In this document: piece by piece, positions 7,795-15,464 of the stretch | Layout of the letters: each line of letters opens with the position of its first letter | Numbering within the stretch: the stretch's first letter is position 1 | Origin: JAFEDN01 sp963818985 | Lineage (GTDB): Bacteria; Pseudomonadota; Gammaproteobacteria; Coxiellales; Coxiellaceae | Direction of reading: 5' to 3' | NCBI GenBank assembly: GCA_963818985.1 | Contig: CAWFUJ010000004.1 | Span: 124,001 to 188,000 of the forward strand | DNA length: 64,000 nt | Program-made: the position numbers and the translations under genes | The notes under the pieces: generated by a model | Seen by the model: the letters and a program-made list of their open reading frames with translations, nothing else | Told to the model about the DNA's origin: nothing | The model's database searches: none

Positions 7795-9090
7795 TTACCC
7801 ATGCAAAAAGACTTTGTAATTTGCAGTTAGGCTTTCCAAACTTAATCTGTTCAGAAACAGCGAATAGGTCATCCATGCGGTCAGTGCGGCCAGATCTTTA
7901 AATTGGCTGGGTAAATATTTTGGTGGCACCACAATGCCTTCCTTAATCAGATCCGATAGAATCGATAAATCTTCCAATGTGGTTTTACCTAGAAATAATA
8001 ATGGAATGTAATGCGATAAACCATTTTTAAATGCTAAACGAATATAGTTATAAATTAACACAAAACCTTTACTGTAGGATAAATCTTTAGTGAACGGCCC
8101 TTGATTAGGTAGACAGCCACGAAAAACCCGCGCAGTCGCATGGTAGCAAGTTTCCTCACTAAATCCTTTCTCCCGATAAAAACGAAATACGTCCATAAAA
8201 TCAGCTCCTTCCTCCACCATGCTGATCGCTGTTACCCGGTGAGTTAAAATCAATACTCGATGGGGAGAAGAAGAAAAAGTAAAAATTTCCATAATGATCG
8301 CTAGACCCTCTTGGCTGATGGTTGAAGAAGGCGGTCCTTTGCTTAAGAAAGTGCAAACCGGCTGAGTCATGCCATTTAAAGTCGTACCCATATGCACCCA
8401 TCCTTCGTGAACTTCGAGTACCCGCAAGTCTCGTTCACTAAAAACTGCATTTTTGCGTAATTTAATCCACTCAGCACCTGCTGAGGCATCCGCGATAATT
8501 TCATCACTTAATTTTACCCGTATGGGTTCATTAGGCGTGTTAAGATATTCATTAAGACGTTTGCCTAAAATGGGGACTGCTTCTTCACTGCTATAGCGTT
8601 TCTCATCTAATGGATCAGATGTTGTAGACGCTTTTTTTAATGTTGAAGTTACTAATTCAGCTAAGTCGCTTAAATTGGGGGCTCCGGCATAAAAAGCATC
8701 TTGAGAGCTTCCATACAATTGTTGAGAAATTTTAGAAAATTCAGGGGTACCACGAGCTTGGAGCATGCGAATGACTTCGCGATATTCCCGGCACATCCGT
8801 AGCATTATATTACCAACGCCGCTAAATTGGCCGAGCTGACGCCTAATATCTCGTTCTATGCTATAAAACTCTTCGATTTTTAGGGCCGCATCGAATTCTA
8901 AAGGATTTGTTTGAAACATTTCCAAATCTACCTTCGGCATTTCTTGACAATTTTTTTTGAAAAACTGCGCTTTTACTTCTGCCGGCCATTTAATAGCATT
9001 TAGAATGCGAATTTCTCTTTGCGCAATGACAATTCGTTCTGAAAGGGTATGTAGGATTTTTTTATATTCGTCCTGACCAATTATTTTCAT
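7795..9090 (-). CDS. DUF1704 / QEGLA-motif family protein, MATCAP-like metallopeptidase
   Basis: 431-residue member of the DUF1704 family (bacterial members are often named flavohemoglobin expression-modulating QEGLA motif protein). Eukaryotic relatives (MATCAP) are zinc carboxypeptidases that remove the C-terminal tyrosine of tubulin. The metal site is intact: HEGWVH (HExxxH) at residues 228-233 and the downstream glutamate in QEGLA at 260-264. GTTLNG and HRVTAISM in the same domain are also typical. The function in bacteria is unsettled; peptidase activity is inferred from the motif. It stands alone between two intergenic regions and has no signal peptide. Confidence 0.85.
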   Translation of the reverse strand: MKIIGQDEYKKILHTLSERIVIAQREIRILNAIKWPAEVKAQFFKKNCQEMPKVDLEMFQTNPLEFDAALKIEEFYSIERDIRRQLGQFSGVGNIMLRMCREYREVIRMLQARGTPEFSKISQQLYGSSQDAFYAGAPNLSDLAELVTSTLKKASTTSDPLDEKRYSSEEAVPILGKRLNEYLNTPNEPIRVKLSDEIIADASAGAEWIKLRKNAVFSERDLRVLEVHEGWVHMGTTLNGMTQPVCTFLSKGPPSSTISQEGLAIIMEIFTFSSSPHRVLILTHRVTAISMVEEGADFMDVFRFYREKGFSEETCYHATARVFRGCLPNQGPFTKDLSYSKGFVLIYNYIRLAFKNGLSHYIPLLFLGKTTLEDLSILSDLIKEGIVVPPKYLPSQFKDLAALTAWMTYSLFLNRLSLESLTANYKVFLHG

Positions 9091-9248
9091 AAATAATCCT
9101 TAAATATTTCACTTAATCATAGCATTAGTTCATCTCTGTAGCCATGTAATGGCCGGGAGAGAGCGGGGAACACCTTCGACTGTTGCCAAGTCAATTTAGC
9201 AGTGTCATGATATTTGCCTTAATCACGGTTTAACAAGAGGTTTTTTAA

Positions 9249-9815
9249 ATGGCAAATATCAGCACTAATGAATTCCGAAGCGGCGTCAAAGTTATGATGG
9301 ATGGCGATCCTTGCAATATTTTAGAAAATGAATTCGTTAAACCTGGTAAAGGCCAAGCCTTTAACCGTGTGCGATTAAGAAATTTAAAAACCGGCAGAGT
9401 GCTCGAGCGTACTTTTAAATCGGGTGACACTCTCCCCGCCGCCGACGTCAGCGATATGGAAATGCAATATTTATATAACGACGGCGAGCTTTGGCATTTC
9501 ATGAATAATGAATCTTTCGAGCAATACACCGCTACGGCTCTCATTGTCGGCGACGCCAAACAATGGCTAAAAGGCCAAGAAACTTGCATTGTCACCATGT
9601 ATAACGGTTCGCCGTTAACCGTCACCCCGCCCAATCAAGTGATTTTACAAATTACCGAAACAGATCCGGGTTTAAAAGGTGACACCGTCAGTGGCAGTGG
9701 AAAAACTGCTACATTAGAAACGGGCGCTGTGGTTCGGGTGCCTTTATTCGTTGAGCAGGGAGAGATGATTAAAGTCGACACCCGCACCGGACAATATGTC
9801 TCTCGAGTTAAGTAA
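9249..9815 (+). CDS. efp: Elongation factor P
   Basis: Translation factor that rescues ribosomes stalled at polyproline. The 188-residue protein has all three domains; the loop VKPGKGQAF places the modifiable lysine at K34, the residue that EpmA lysylates. AAGAGG lies 9 nt before the ATG. The next gene, epmA, overlaps by 20 nt, so modifier and target are co-transcribed. The polyproline stretches in neighbouring proteins (for example LptM and the lipoprotein at 2405) would need EF-P. Confidence 0.97.
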   Translation: MANISTNEFRSGVKVMMDGDPCNILENEFVKPGKGQAFNRVRLRNLKTGRVLERTFKSGDTLPAADVSDMEMQYLYNDGELWHFMNNESFEQYTATALIVGDAKQWLKGQETCIVTMYNGSPLTVTPPNQVILQITETDPGLKGDTVSGSGKTATLETGAVVRVPLFVEQGEMIKVDTRTGQYVSRVK

Positions 9816-10767
9816 TGAGAAATGGCAGCCTACTGCTTCGTTAACCAATTTACGGGTTCGCGCTCAAATACTCGCTAAAATCCGGCAGTTTTTTACCGAA
9901 CGTGGCGTATTAGAAGTGGAAACCCCTGCACTCGGACGGTTTACAATCACCGACCAGCATATCCTCAGTTTATCAGTACCTACGCCGGCTCATGGCACTT
10001 ACTATTTACAAACCTCTCCTGAATATGCAATGAAACGGCTATTGGCCGCTGGCTCCGGTTGCATCTATCAAATTTGTAAATCTTTCCGTGCTGAAGAGAA
10101 CGGTCATCGGCATAATTGCGAATTTACTATGTTAGAATGGTATCGATTGGGTTATAACCATCATCAATTAATCGATGAAATTGATGAGTTATTAAAAATG
10201 GTTTTAGCCACACCGAGCGCCCAACGCACAAGTTATACCGATTTATTTCAGCAATATTTAAATTTAAATATTCACACCTGTACTGATGAGCAATTACGCC
10301 AAGTGATTACCGAAGCAGGATGGATGAATGAATCTGTTGAATTATTTAATCGGGATACCTGTTTACAATTATTAATGAGTCATGCAATTGAACCACAGTT
10401 AGGATTTGAAGCGCCATTATTTGTGTATAATTTTCCCAGTACTCAAGCCGCTTTAGCACGATTGAGTCAAACCCAACCCCCTATGGCCGAACGATTTGAG
10501 CTGTATATCCAAGGGATGGAAATCGCTAACGGTTTTCACGAGCTAACCGATCCCGAGGAACAAAGACAAAGATTTTTACGGGATCAACAACATCGTCAAC
10601 AACGCGGTGAGGCGATTCCTTCTATAGATCCGCGTTTATTATCTGCATTAAAATACGGGTTACCTGACTGTGCGGGAGTCGCACTGGGTATTGACCGACT
10701 CATCATGTTAGCTACTCAATCAAATCATATCGATCAAGTCATCACTTTTTCATGGGCGCGGAGTTAG
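9796..10767 (+). CDS. epmA: EpmA (PoxA/GenX), EF-P beta-lysyltransferase
   Basis: Truncated class II lysyl-tRNA-synthetase homologue that attaches beta-lysine to EF-P K34. The 323-residue length equals the family norm and the anticodon-binding domain is absent. Synthetase motifs are visible: motif 1 region RQFFTERGVLEVETPALG, motif 2 CKSFRAEENGHRHNCEFTMLEWYR, motif 3 GVALGIDRLIMLA. The ATG at 9796 lies inside the end of efp and no later in-frame start precedes the conserved region. EpmB, which makes beta-lysine, is not in the window. Confidence 0.95.
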   Translation: MSLELSNEKWQPTASLTNLRVRAQILAKIRQFFTERGVLEVETPALGRFTITDQHILSLSVPTPAHGTYYLQTSPEYAMKRLLAAGSGCIYQICKSFRAEENGHRHNCEFTMLEWYRLGYNHHQLIDEIDELLKMVLATPSAQRTSYTDLFQQYLNLNIHTCTDEQLRQVITEAGWMNESVELFNRDTCLQLLMSHAIEPQLGFEAPLFVYNFPSTQAALARLSQTQPPMAERFELYIQGMEIANGFHELTDPEEQRQRFLRDQQHRQQRGEAIPSIDPRLLSALKYGLPDCAGVALGIDRLIMLATQSNHIDQVITFSWARS

Positions 10768-10770
10768 TTT

Positions 10771-11751
10771 GTGCGTAGAACCATAGAAAAAGAAAAGCCA
10801 AAACCAATCGCTCTATATTCTAAGATTTATCTTTTAGCATTGTTTGGTTTAATGATGGCTGGACTATTTAAATTTTTAAATTCACCATCCCCTGCCCTTT
10901 CCGAACCAGATGAAATGACTCTCCGTTTATCTTTATTTGAATCCAAAAAAATTCAAAATGAATTCGAAGATAAAGTATTTATTTATTTTCAAGATCCACG
11001 TGCGAAAAATGAAAAGGTTAAATACATTTATGATATTGAGAATCCCTATGAAGAATCTTATAAACTTTACGACATTGAAAATAATACCCGCTTAGAAGAA
11101 ACCAAATTACTATTTTTCCTTGAAGAACATAATAACCAATACCAAAGAGATTTATTAACATTATTTTGGACACAATTGCCTACCATTCACGATGTTATTT
11201 TAGTTGAAGGAAAGGAGTCGCTCCTGCCAATTAATTGCAGTCGCGCAGTTGCCCCCTATCGAACAAAACATGGGTTGATCAATGTCACTATCAATCCATT
11301 CTTTAATTGTTATGGCTGGGACGATCAGAAAAGTCTAAATAGCATTTATTTAATGAAGTCTTTTCATAAAATGATATCTCCCGACGCTGATTTCAATTCA
11401 ATAATTGATAAGGATGACATAGTGAGAAATATCGCCATCACTTCGCGTAATAACCGACTGATGGAAACCATCAACGCTTCAATTAAATTATTTAAATACG
11501 GACTTGCTAAAATTTTCGTTCTCATCGGCTCAGGTCATGTTTATCCTCTGAATCATCATGCTTTATTGCCATTTAAATTAGAGGATCTGAAAGCTGAAGA
11601 CCCTCGTAAGGCTTTGGCAAGCTTTTTGCAAAATCAAAAATTTGCCATATTCTCACCAAAAAATCCCACTCAATTAGATGAGCGAATCCAAAGACCAAAA
11701 CGACATAAAGCTTCAGATTCAGACTCCGCACAACATATAAACAGAAGATAG
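10771..11751 (+). CDS. Membrane-anchored protein with a possible TraB/TIKI-type domain
   Basis: Not firmly recognised; 326 residues starting at a GTG three bases after the epmA stop, so it is the third gene of the efp operon. One N-terminal membrane segment (about 15-37, YLLALFGLMMAGLFKFL) points to a type II anchor. The C-terminal part has DVILVEGKESLLP, TSRNNRLMETINASI and KIFVLIGSGHVYPLNHHALL. This resembles the ordered E, RN and GxGH motifs of the TraB/GumN/TIKI fold, whose members can be metalloproteases or haem-binding. The tail is basic and disordered. The resemblance is short and could be coincidental. Confidence 0.6.
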   Translation: MRRTIEKEKPKPIALYSKIYLLALFGLMMAGLFKFLNSPSPALSEPDEMTLRLSLFESKKIQNEFEDKVFIYFQDPRAKNEKVKYIYDIENPYEESYKLYDIENNTRLEETKLLFFLEEHNNQYQRDLLTLFWTQLPTIHDVILVEGKESLLPINCSRAVAPYRTKHGLINVTINPFFNCYGWDDQKSLNSIYLMKSFHKMISPDADFNSIIDKDDIVRNIAITSRNNRLMETINASIKLFKYGLAKIFVLIGSGHVYPLNHHALLPFKLEDLKAEDPRKALASFLQNQKFAIFSPKNPTQLDERIQRPKRHKASDSDSAQHINRR

Positions 11752-11807
11752 GCAATAGATTGAATTAATATCGAATACCTGATTGGGAGGGGAAAATATA
11801 TGTCTGG

Positions 11808-12713
11808 CTAATATCTTTGTTCGTCGTTGGTTAATCCATCCGCAAATGCGGTGTTTCTTTCCTGCGAGTCATTATTAAATACCGATAATCCGATAGTTTG
11901 GCCCATTAATACTGCGTCGCCTGATTGAAAGTCTTGCCAATCCACATTACCGGGGGCAAATAATACAATGGCGGTTGAGCCCCACTGAAAATATCCTAAC
12001 TCCTCGCCGCGTTGCAAATGAATATTGGAATTTTCGTAATTGGTTTTAAATGGTTTTCGACCATTGCTGGGCATCACTTGACCTTGCCAACTTGTGACTA
12101 CACTGCCGATCAGCATAGCGCCGACTAATATGACCGCCATTAACCCTATTTCAGTCTTAAAAATACATACGACTCGTTCGTTACGCGAAAAAAGTTGCGG
12201 GATGTGATTGGCAGCAGTGAAATTGACAGAAAATAATTGGCCAGGAAGATAAATCATTTGTTGCAAATACCCAGCTATCGGCATGTGGACCCGATGATAA
12301 TCTTTAGGGGCTAAATAAATCGTGGCAAAATTGCCGTCCATAAAATTTTGCGCCAGTTCTAAATCGCCGCCCAATAAATCAATCAACGAATAATATTGAC
12401 CTTTGGCTTGCAATAAACGGCCTGCATGGATATTGCCAATTTCGCTGATGTTGCCGTCCGCAGGACAAATAACCGCAGCTGCATCATCTGGCAAAACTCT
12501 AGCGCCCTGCCTTAAACGACGAATAAAAAAATCGTTGAAAGATGGAAATTGATGAATGTCACTGATTTGCGCTTCTGATAGATTAATTGGATAATAATGC
12601 ATAAATATACGGATCGCGATATTTTTGAAAGTCTTGCAACGGCAATGGGCTAGAAAACCTAACAGTCTAGATAGCAAATGCTTTGGTAATATTTTTTGAA
12701 AGAATAGAAACAT
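11808..12713 (-). CDS. psd: Phosphatidylserine decarboxylase proenzyme
   Basis: Inner-membrane enzyme that makes phosphatidylethanolamine from phosphatidylserine; it self-cleaves to form a pyruvoyl group. The 301-residue proenzyme has FNDFFIRRLRQGARVLP, the conserved Asp in CPADGNIS, the His pair in KDYHRVHMPIAG, and the autocleavage triplet in WGSTAIVLF (GST, where the Ser becomes pyruvoyl). All catalytic elements appear intact. It is transcribed alone, facing the efp operon end. Confidence 0.95.
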   Translation of the reverse strand: MFLFFQKILPKHLLSRLLGFLAHCRCKTFKNIAIRIFMHYYPINLSEAQISDIHQFPSFNDFFIRRLRQGARVLPDDAAAVICPADGNISEIGNIHAGRLLQAKGQYYSLIDLLGGDLELAQNFMDGNFATIYLAPKDYHRVHMPIAGYLQQMIYLPGQLFSVNFTAANHIPQLFSRNERVVCIFKTEIGLMAVILVGAMLIGSVVTSWQGQVMPSNGRKPFKTNYENSNIHLQRGEELGYFQWGSTAIVLFAPGNVDWQDFQSGDAVLMGQTIGLSVFNNDSQERNTAFADGLTNDEQRY

Positions 12714-12778
12714 TGTAAAACTAGTATATCATGCAGATACCCCCATAGTCGAATAACAACAAAAGGTAACAAGCTACG

Positions 12779-12810
12779 TTGACAAATTACTTGTAACTGA
12801 ATACAGTTAC
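12779..12810 (+). promoter_or_regulatory. Promoter with palindromic operator for the hicAB-cca operon
   Basis: TTGACA at 12779-12784 and TACAGT at 12802-12807, separated by 17 nt, with the perfect palindrome GTAACTG-AATA-CAGTTAC (12793-12810) across the -10. The ATG follows 4 nt later with no Shine-Dalgarno, suggesting a very short or leaderless transcript. The arrangement fits autorepression by the HicB domain downstream. Confidence 0.7.
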
Positions 12811-12813
12811 GTT

Positions 12814-13290
12814 ATGGGTAAAAAAGAAAAGCTGTTGGAAAAAGCTAGAAATAATCCAGACGGATTAAGCTTTAGCGACTTTGAAACGCTAATGTCTCGA
12901 CTGGATTGGATAACGATGAGAATAATTATGAGTGAAAAATTTGATGGTTTTAGTGTTAATTTAATTGAAGACGATAGTGGAGACTGGCTCGCTCACTTTA
13001 TTGAATTACCAAATGTCTCTGCCTTTGGAAAGACACCTGAAGAAGCTCTCCATGAATTAGAATTTGCATGGGCAGCTATGAAAGAGAGCTATAAAAAGCA
13101 TGGTGAAGAAATACCTGTTTCTCCGCTTAGAAAAGAATATAGCGGTCAATTTAATGTACGAATTGATAAACGCATTCATAGAGCTTTGGCCATAGAAGCT
13201 GCGCGTGCAGGAATTAGTTTAAATGCTTTAATCTCACAAAAATTAGCGCAACAAGTAGAAAAGAACAATTGGAACGAAACCGGTGGATGA
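12814..13290 (+). CDS. Fused HicA remnant - HicB antitoxin
   Basis: 158-residue protein that appears to be a decayed toxin-antitoxin pair. Residues 1-32 (GKKEKLLEKARNNPDGLSF, SDFETLMSRLDW) match the start of HicA, a small mRNA interferase, but the following part with the GSHxxY-type catalytic histidine is missing. From about residue 39 the sequence is a complete HicB antitoxin: VNLIEDDSGDWLAHFIELP, a partial RNase-H fold, then a ribbon-helix-helix end (FNVRIDKRIHRALAIEAARAGISLNALI). ATG codons at 12916 and 12928 may be the old hicB starts. Its stop overlaps the cca ATG (ATGA). The toxin is presumably inactive; HicB may survive as a repressor. Confidence 0.8.
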   Translation: MGKKEKLLEKARNNPDGLSFSDFETLMSRLDWITMRIIMSEKFDGFSVNLIEDDSGDWLAHFIELPNVSAFGKTPEEALHELEFAWAAMKESYKKHGEEIPVSPLRKEYSGQFNVRIDKRIHRALAIEAARAGISLNALISQKLAQQVEKNNWNETGG

Positions 13291-14408
13291 AGCCACTCAG
13301 AGGTAGTGTGGAAATTTATTTAGTTGGCGGCGCCGTGCGCGATGCATTTTTAGGATTACCTGTGACCGAACGCGACTGGGTGGTTGTCGGCGCTACGCCG
13401 GAAGACATGCTTAAATTGGGGTTTCAGCCTGTCGGTAAGGATTTCCCGGTTTTTTTACACCCTAAAACTCATGAAGAATATGCATTAGCGCGCACGGAAC
13501 GTAAAATTGGCAAAGGTTATAAAGGTTTTACTTTTTATGCCGCATCCGATGTCAGCCTGATCGAAGATTTAAAACGGCGCGATTTGACCATCAATGCCAT
13601 CGCCCAAGCTGCCAATGGTGAAATAATAGATCCTTATGGCGGACAAGCCGATTTAAAAAATAAAATTCTCCGTCATGTGTCGAGCGCTTTTAAAGAAGAT
13701 CCCGTACGCATTCTACGAGTTGCACGTTTTGCCTCGCGCTTTAGCGAATTCCAAATCCATCCCAGTACCTATGAATTAATGCAAGCCATGGTGAATAACG
13801 GCGAGATCAATGCCTTGGTGGCCGAACGCGTTTGGCAAGAATTTTGTCGCGCTTTGCAAATGCCAAGGCCTGAACGTTTTTTAGCTGTGTTGGCGCAGTG
13901 CCAAGCCTTACCTATTTTATTTCCGCAAATTATATTGAATGATAAAAACCTAATGGCGCTATCTCAAACGGTGCAAACAACCGAAGATCCGAGCATACGC
14001 TTTGCCGCTTTATTACATACGCTTGATGAAGAGGCGGTGAAAAAATTATGTGAACGCTATCGAATACCAAAAGAATTTGCCGACTTAGCCAGATTAACGG
14101 CCGTTTGGTGGCAAACTTACAGCGAAATTAATTCTGCAACTGATCCGAAAACAATTTTATCCTTATTAAAATCTGTCGACGCAAGACGACGTCCGGAAAG
14201 ATTTCAGCAATTTATTACTGCATGCAACTCTGCCACCGGCAAAGAATCAGTTGGTAAATTCTTACAGGCTTGCTTAAAAGAAATTCTTATCATCGATATA
14301 ACCCCCTTGCAATTAGAAAACTTAAAAGGCGACGAATTTTCAAAAGCCCTTGAAAAAAAGCAGCTGCAGGTGATTGAAGATGTCTCTTTAAAGTCATGTC
14401 GCCAATAA
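13287..14408 (+). CDS. cca: CCA-adding tRNA nucleotidyltransferase, HD motif lost
   Basis: Adds or repairs the 3' CCA of tRNAs, essential here because the tRNA-Met and tRNA-Gln(UUG) genes lack encoded CCA. The nucleotidyltransferase core is complete: YLVGGAVRDAFLG, the DW metal-binding pair in VTERDWVVVG, RRDLTINAIA, DPVRILRVARFASRF. The ATG at 13287 overlaps the preceding stop and starts close to YLVGGAVRD; the frame also stays open to a TTG at 13269. The C-terminal HD phosphohydrolase segment of the E. coli enzyme (CHDLGKG and following) is reduced to LLHTLDEEAVKK, so the HD catalytic motif is gone. About 373 residues against 412 in E. coli. Confidence 0.93.
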   Translation: MKPLRGSVEIYLVGGAVRDAFLGLPVTERDWVVVGATPEDMLKLGFQPVGKDFPVFLHPKTHEEYALARTERKIGKGYKGFTFYAASDVSLIEDLKRRDLTINAIAQAANGEIIDPYGGQADLKNKILRHVSSAFKEDPVRILRVARFASRFSEFQIHPSTYELMQAMVNNGEINALVAERVWQEFCRALQMPRPERFLAVLAQCQALPILFPQIILNDKNLMALSQTVQTTEDPSIRFAALLHTLDEEAVKKLCERYRIPKEFADLARLTAVWWQTYSEINSATDPKTILSLLKSVDARRRPERFQQFITACNSATGKESVGKFLQACLKEILIIDITPLQLENLKGDEFSKALEKKQLQVIEDVSLKSCRQ

Positions 14409-14472
14409 GCAATTGATAATAAAACATTTTTTAAGCAGGTTTCCCAGTAATACCAAAGCTAGGAATTTGTGA

Positions 14473-14499
14473 TATAATTATGTTAAACAAGTTAAACAA
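14473..14499 (+). promoter_or_regulatory. Promoter and repeated operator of the RelBE-type module
   Basis: Extended -10 TGATATAAT (TATAAT at 14473-14478) followed by the direct repeat GTTAAACAA GTTAAACAA at 14482-14499. The repeat lies where an autoregulating ribbon-helix-helix antitoxin would bind. The antitoxin ATG follows after GAGGGG. Confidence 0.6.
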
Positions 14500-14516
14500 A
14501 AATAATGAGGGGCTTT

Positions 14517-14735
14517 ATGTTGGGCATTCGGTTAGATACAAAAACCAAGCAACGGCTTGAACGACTATGTCGTAAAACAGGCCATACTAAGAGTTATTTC
14601 GCGCGCAAAGCATTACACGAATTTCTGGATGATCGTGAAGATTACCTGCTGGGCATTGCAGCATTGGAAAAGAAAGAAGGTAGTATAAGCTTAAAAGACT
14701 TGGAGAAGACGCTTGGCTTGGAAGATAGAGATTAA
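14517..14735 (+). CDS. Ribbon-helix-helix antitoxin (RelB/CopG type)
   Basis: 72-residue antitoxin of a type II toxin-antitoxin module. The N-terminal ribbon-helix-helix MLGIRLDTKTKQRLERLC followed by GHTKSYFARKALHEFLDD is characteristic; the acidic C-terminus (SLKDLEKTLGLEDRD) would wrap the toxin. I chose the ATG at 14517 because GAGGGG sits 4 nt upstream; the ATG at 14505 has no such site. The gene overlaps the toxin by 23 nt, the usual coupled design. Confidence 0.88.
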   Translation: MLGIRLDTKTKQRLERLCRKTGHTKSYFARKALHEFLDDREDYLLGIAALEKKEGSISLKDLEKTLGLEDRD

Positions 14736-14976
14736 AAAAAGCGCGGTCAAGCAAATTCAAAAACTCGATTCCGTCACTCAAAAACGCATAATTTCATTTT
14801 TAAGTCAGTTGGTTAATCAAACTAATCCTCGCTTGTCTGGCAAAGCTTTGAAAGGTGAAAAAAATGATCTCTGGCGTTACCGGGTGGGCGATTATCGTAT
14901 CATTTGCCAAATACAAGATTCCAAATTGATTGTTTTAGTATTAATCATTAGTCACCGTAAAGAAGTTTATCGTTAA
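14713..14976 (+). CDS. RelE/ParE-family toxin
   Basis: 87-residue toxin of the RelE/ParE superfamily. WKIEIKKSAVKQIQKLD at the start, LKGEKNDLWRYRVGDYRII in the middle, and VLIISHRKEVYR at the end match RelE-type ribonucleases, including the terminal RKEVYR with its basic residues. The start is a TTG at 14713 inside the antitoxin gene, giving the usual N-terminus MAWKIE. Whether it cleaves mRNA (RelE) or poisons gyrase (ParE) cannot be told by eye; the R..YR ending favours RelE. The last 4 nt overlap the convergent gene at 14973. Confidence 0.88.
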   Translation: MAWKIEIKKSAVKQIQKLDSVTQKRIISFLSQLVNQTNPRLSGKALKGEKNDLWRYRVGDYRIICQIQDSKLIVLVLIISHRKEVYR

Positions 14977-15464
14977 ATTTCTCGAGTCCATTTGGTCTTC
15001 GCGCTATGCTCGGGGCCATTAAAAACTTTGACCATCATTTCTTGGATTTTATATTCTTGCAGAAAGCCTGGCTCTTTTTTTAATTGATCAATAAACCAGT
15101 GCGATAATTCTTCAATAGTAATATTGGCCAAATTTAATAAAATCACATCCTCTTTTAACAGCAGCATATATTTATCATCAAAAATCACTTTGTAATGATC
15201 ACCCGTTTCCTCAATTTGCAGATAAGGTGAAATTTGCGGTAATAATACCCGTGAATGAAGTTGACGACATAAATCCGCTAATTTATTTCTAAAAATAGCG
15301 TAATCAAAAGTAATTCCCGGCTCTCCTAAAGGCGCGGTGATCGAAGCCTCTAAACGATAATTGTGTCCGTGTAAACGCTCACGTTGAGTGGCTGAAAAAA
15401 TAGTAAAATGCCCGGCAGAAAAACATAAACTGCCACCATAAAATTTTAAAGTTGCTAATCTCAT
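14973..15464 (-). CDS. 6-pyruvoyl-tetrahydropterin synthase family (QueD-like / PTPS-III-like)
   Basis: 163-residue T-fold enzyme acting on dihydroneopterin triphosphate. Zinc-ligand histidines are visible in FSAGHF and LHGHNY. QueD has a catalytic Cys four residues before HGH; here the local sequence is RERLHGHN, with Arg there and a Glu three residues before the first His. That ExxHGH pattern is known from PTPS-III enzymes, which bypass FolB in folate synthesis. Because queE and queC are present, it may still act as QueD. It overlaps the methyltransferase gene upstream by 4 nt (ATGA type), so the two are coupled. Confidence 0.8.
   Translation of the reverse strand: MRLATLKFYGGSLCFSAGHFTIFSATQRERLHGHNYRLEASITAPLGEPGITFDYAIFRNKLADLCRQLHSRVLLPQISPYLQIEETGDHYKVIFDDKYMLLLKEDVILLNLANITIEELSHWFIDQLKKEPGFLQEYKIQEMMVKVFNGPEHSAKTKWTREI

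Noticed and set aside
9245..9634. 129-codon minus-strand frame opposite efp
   Set aside because: Shadow of efp, a strongly conserved gene; no ribosome binding site.
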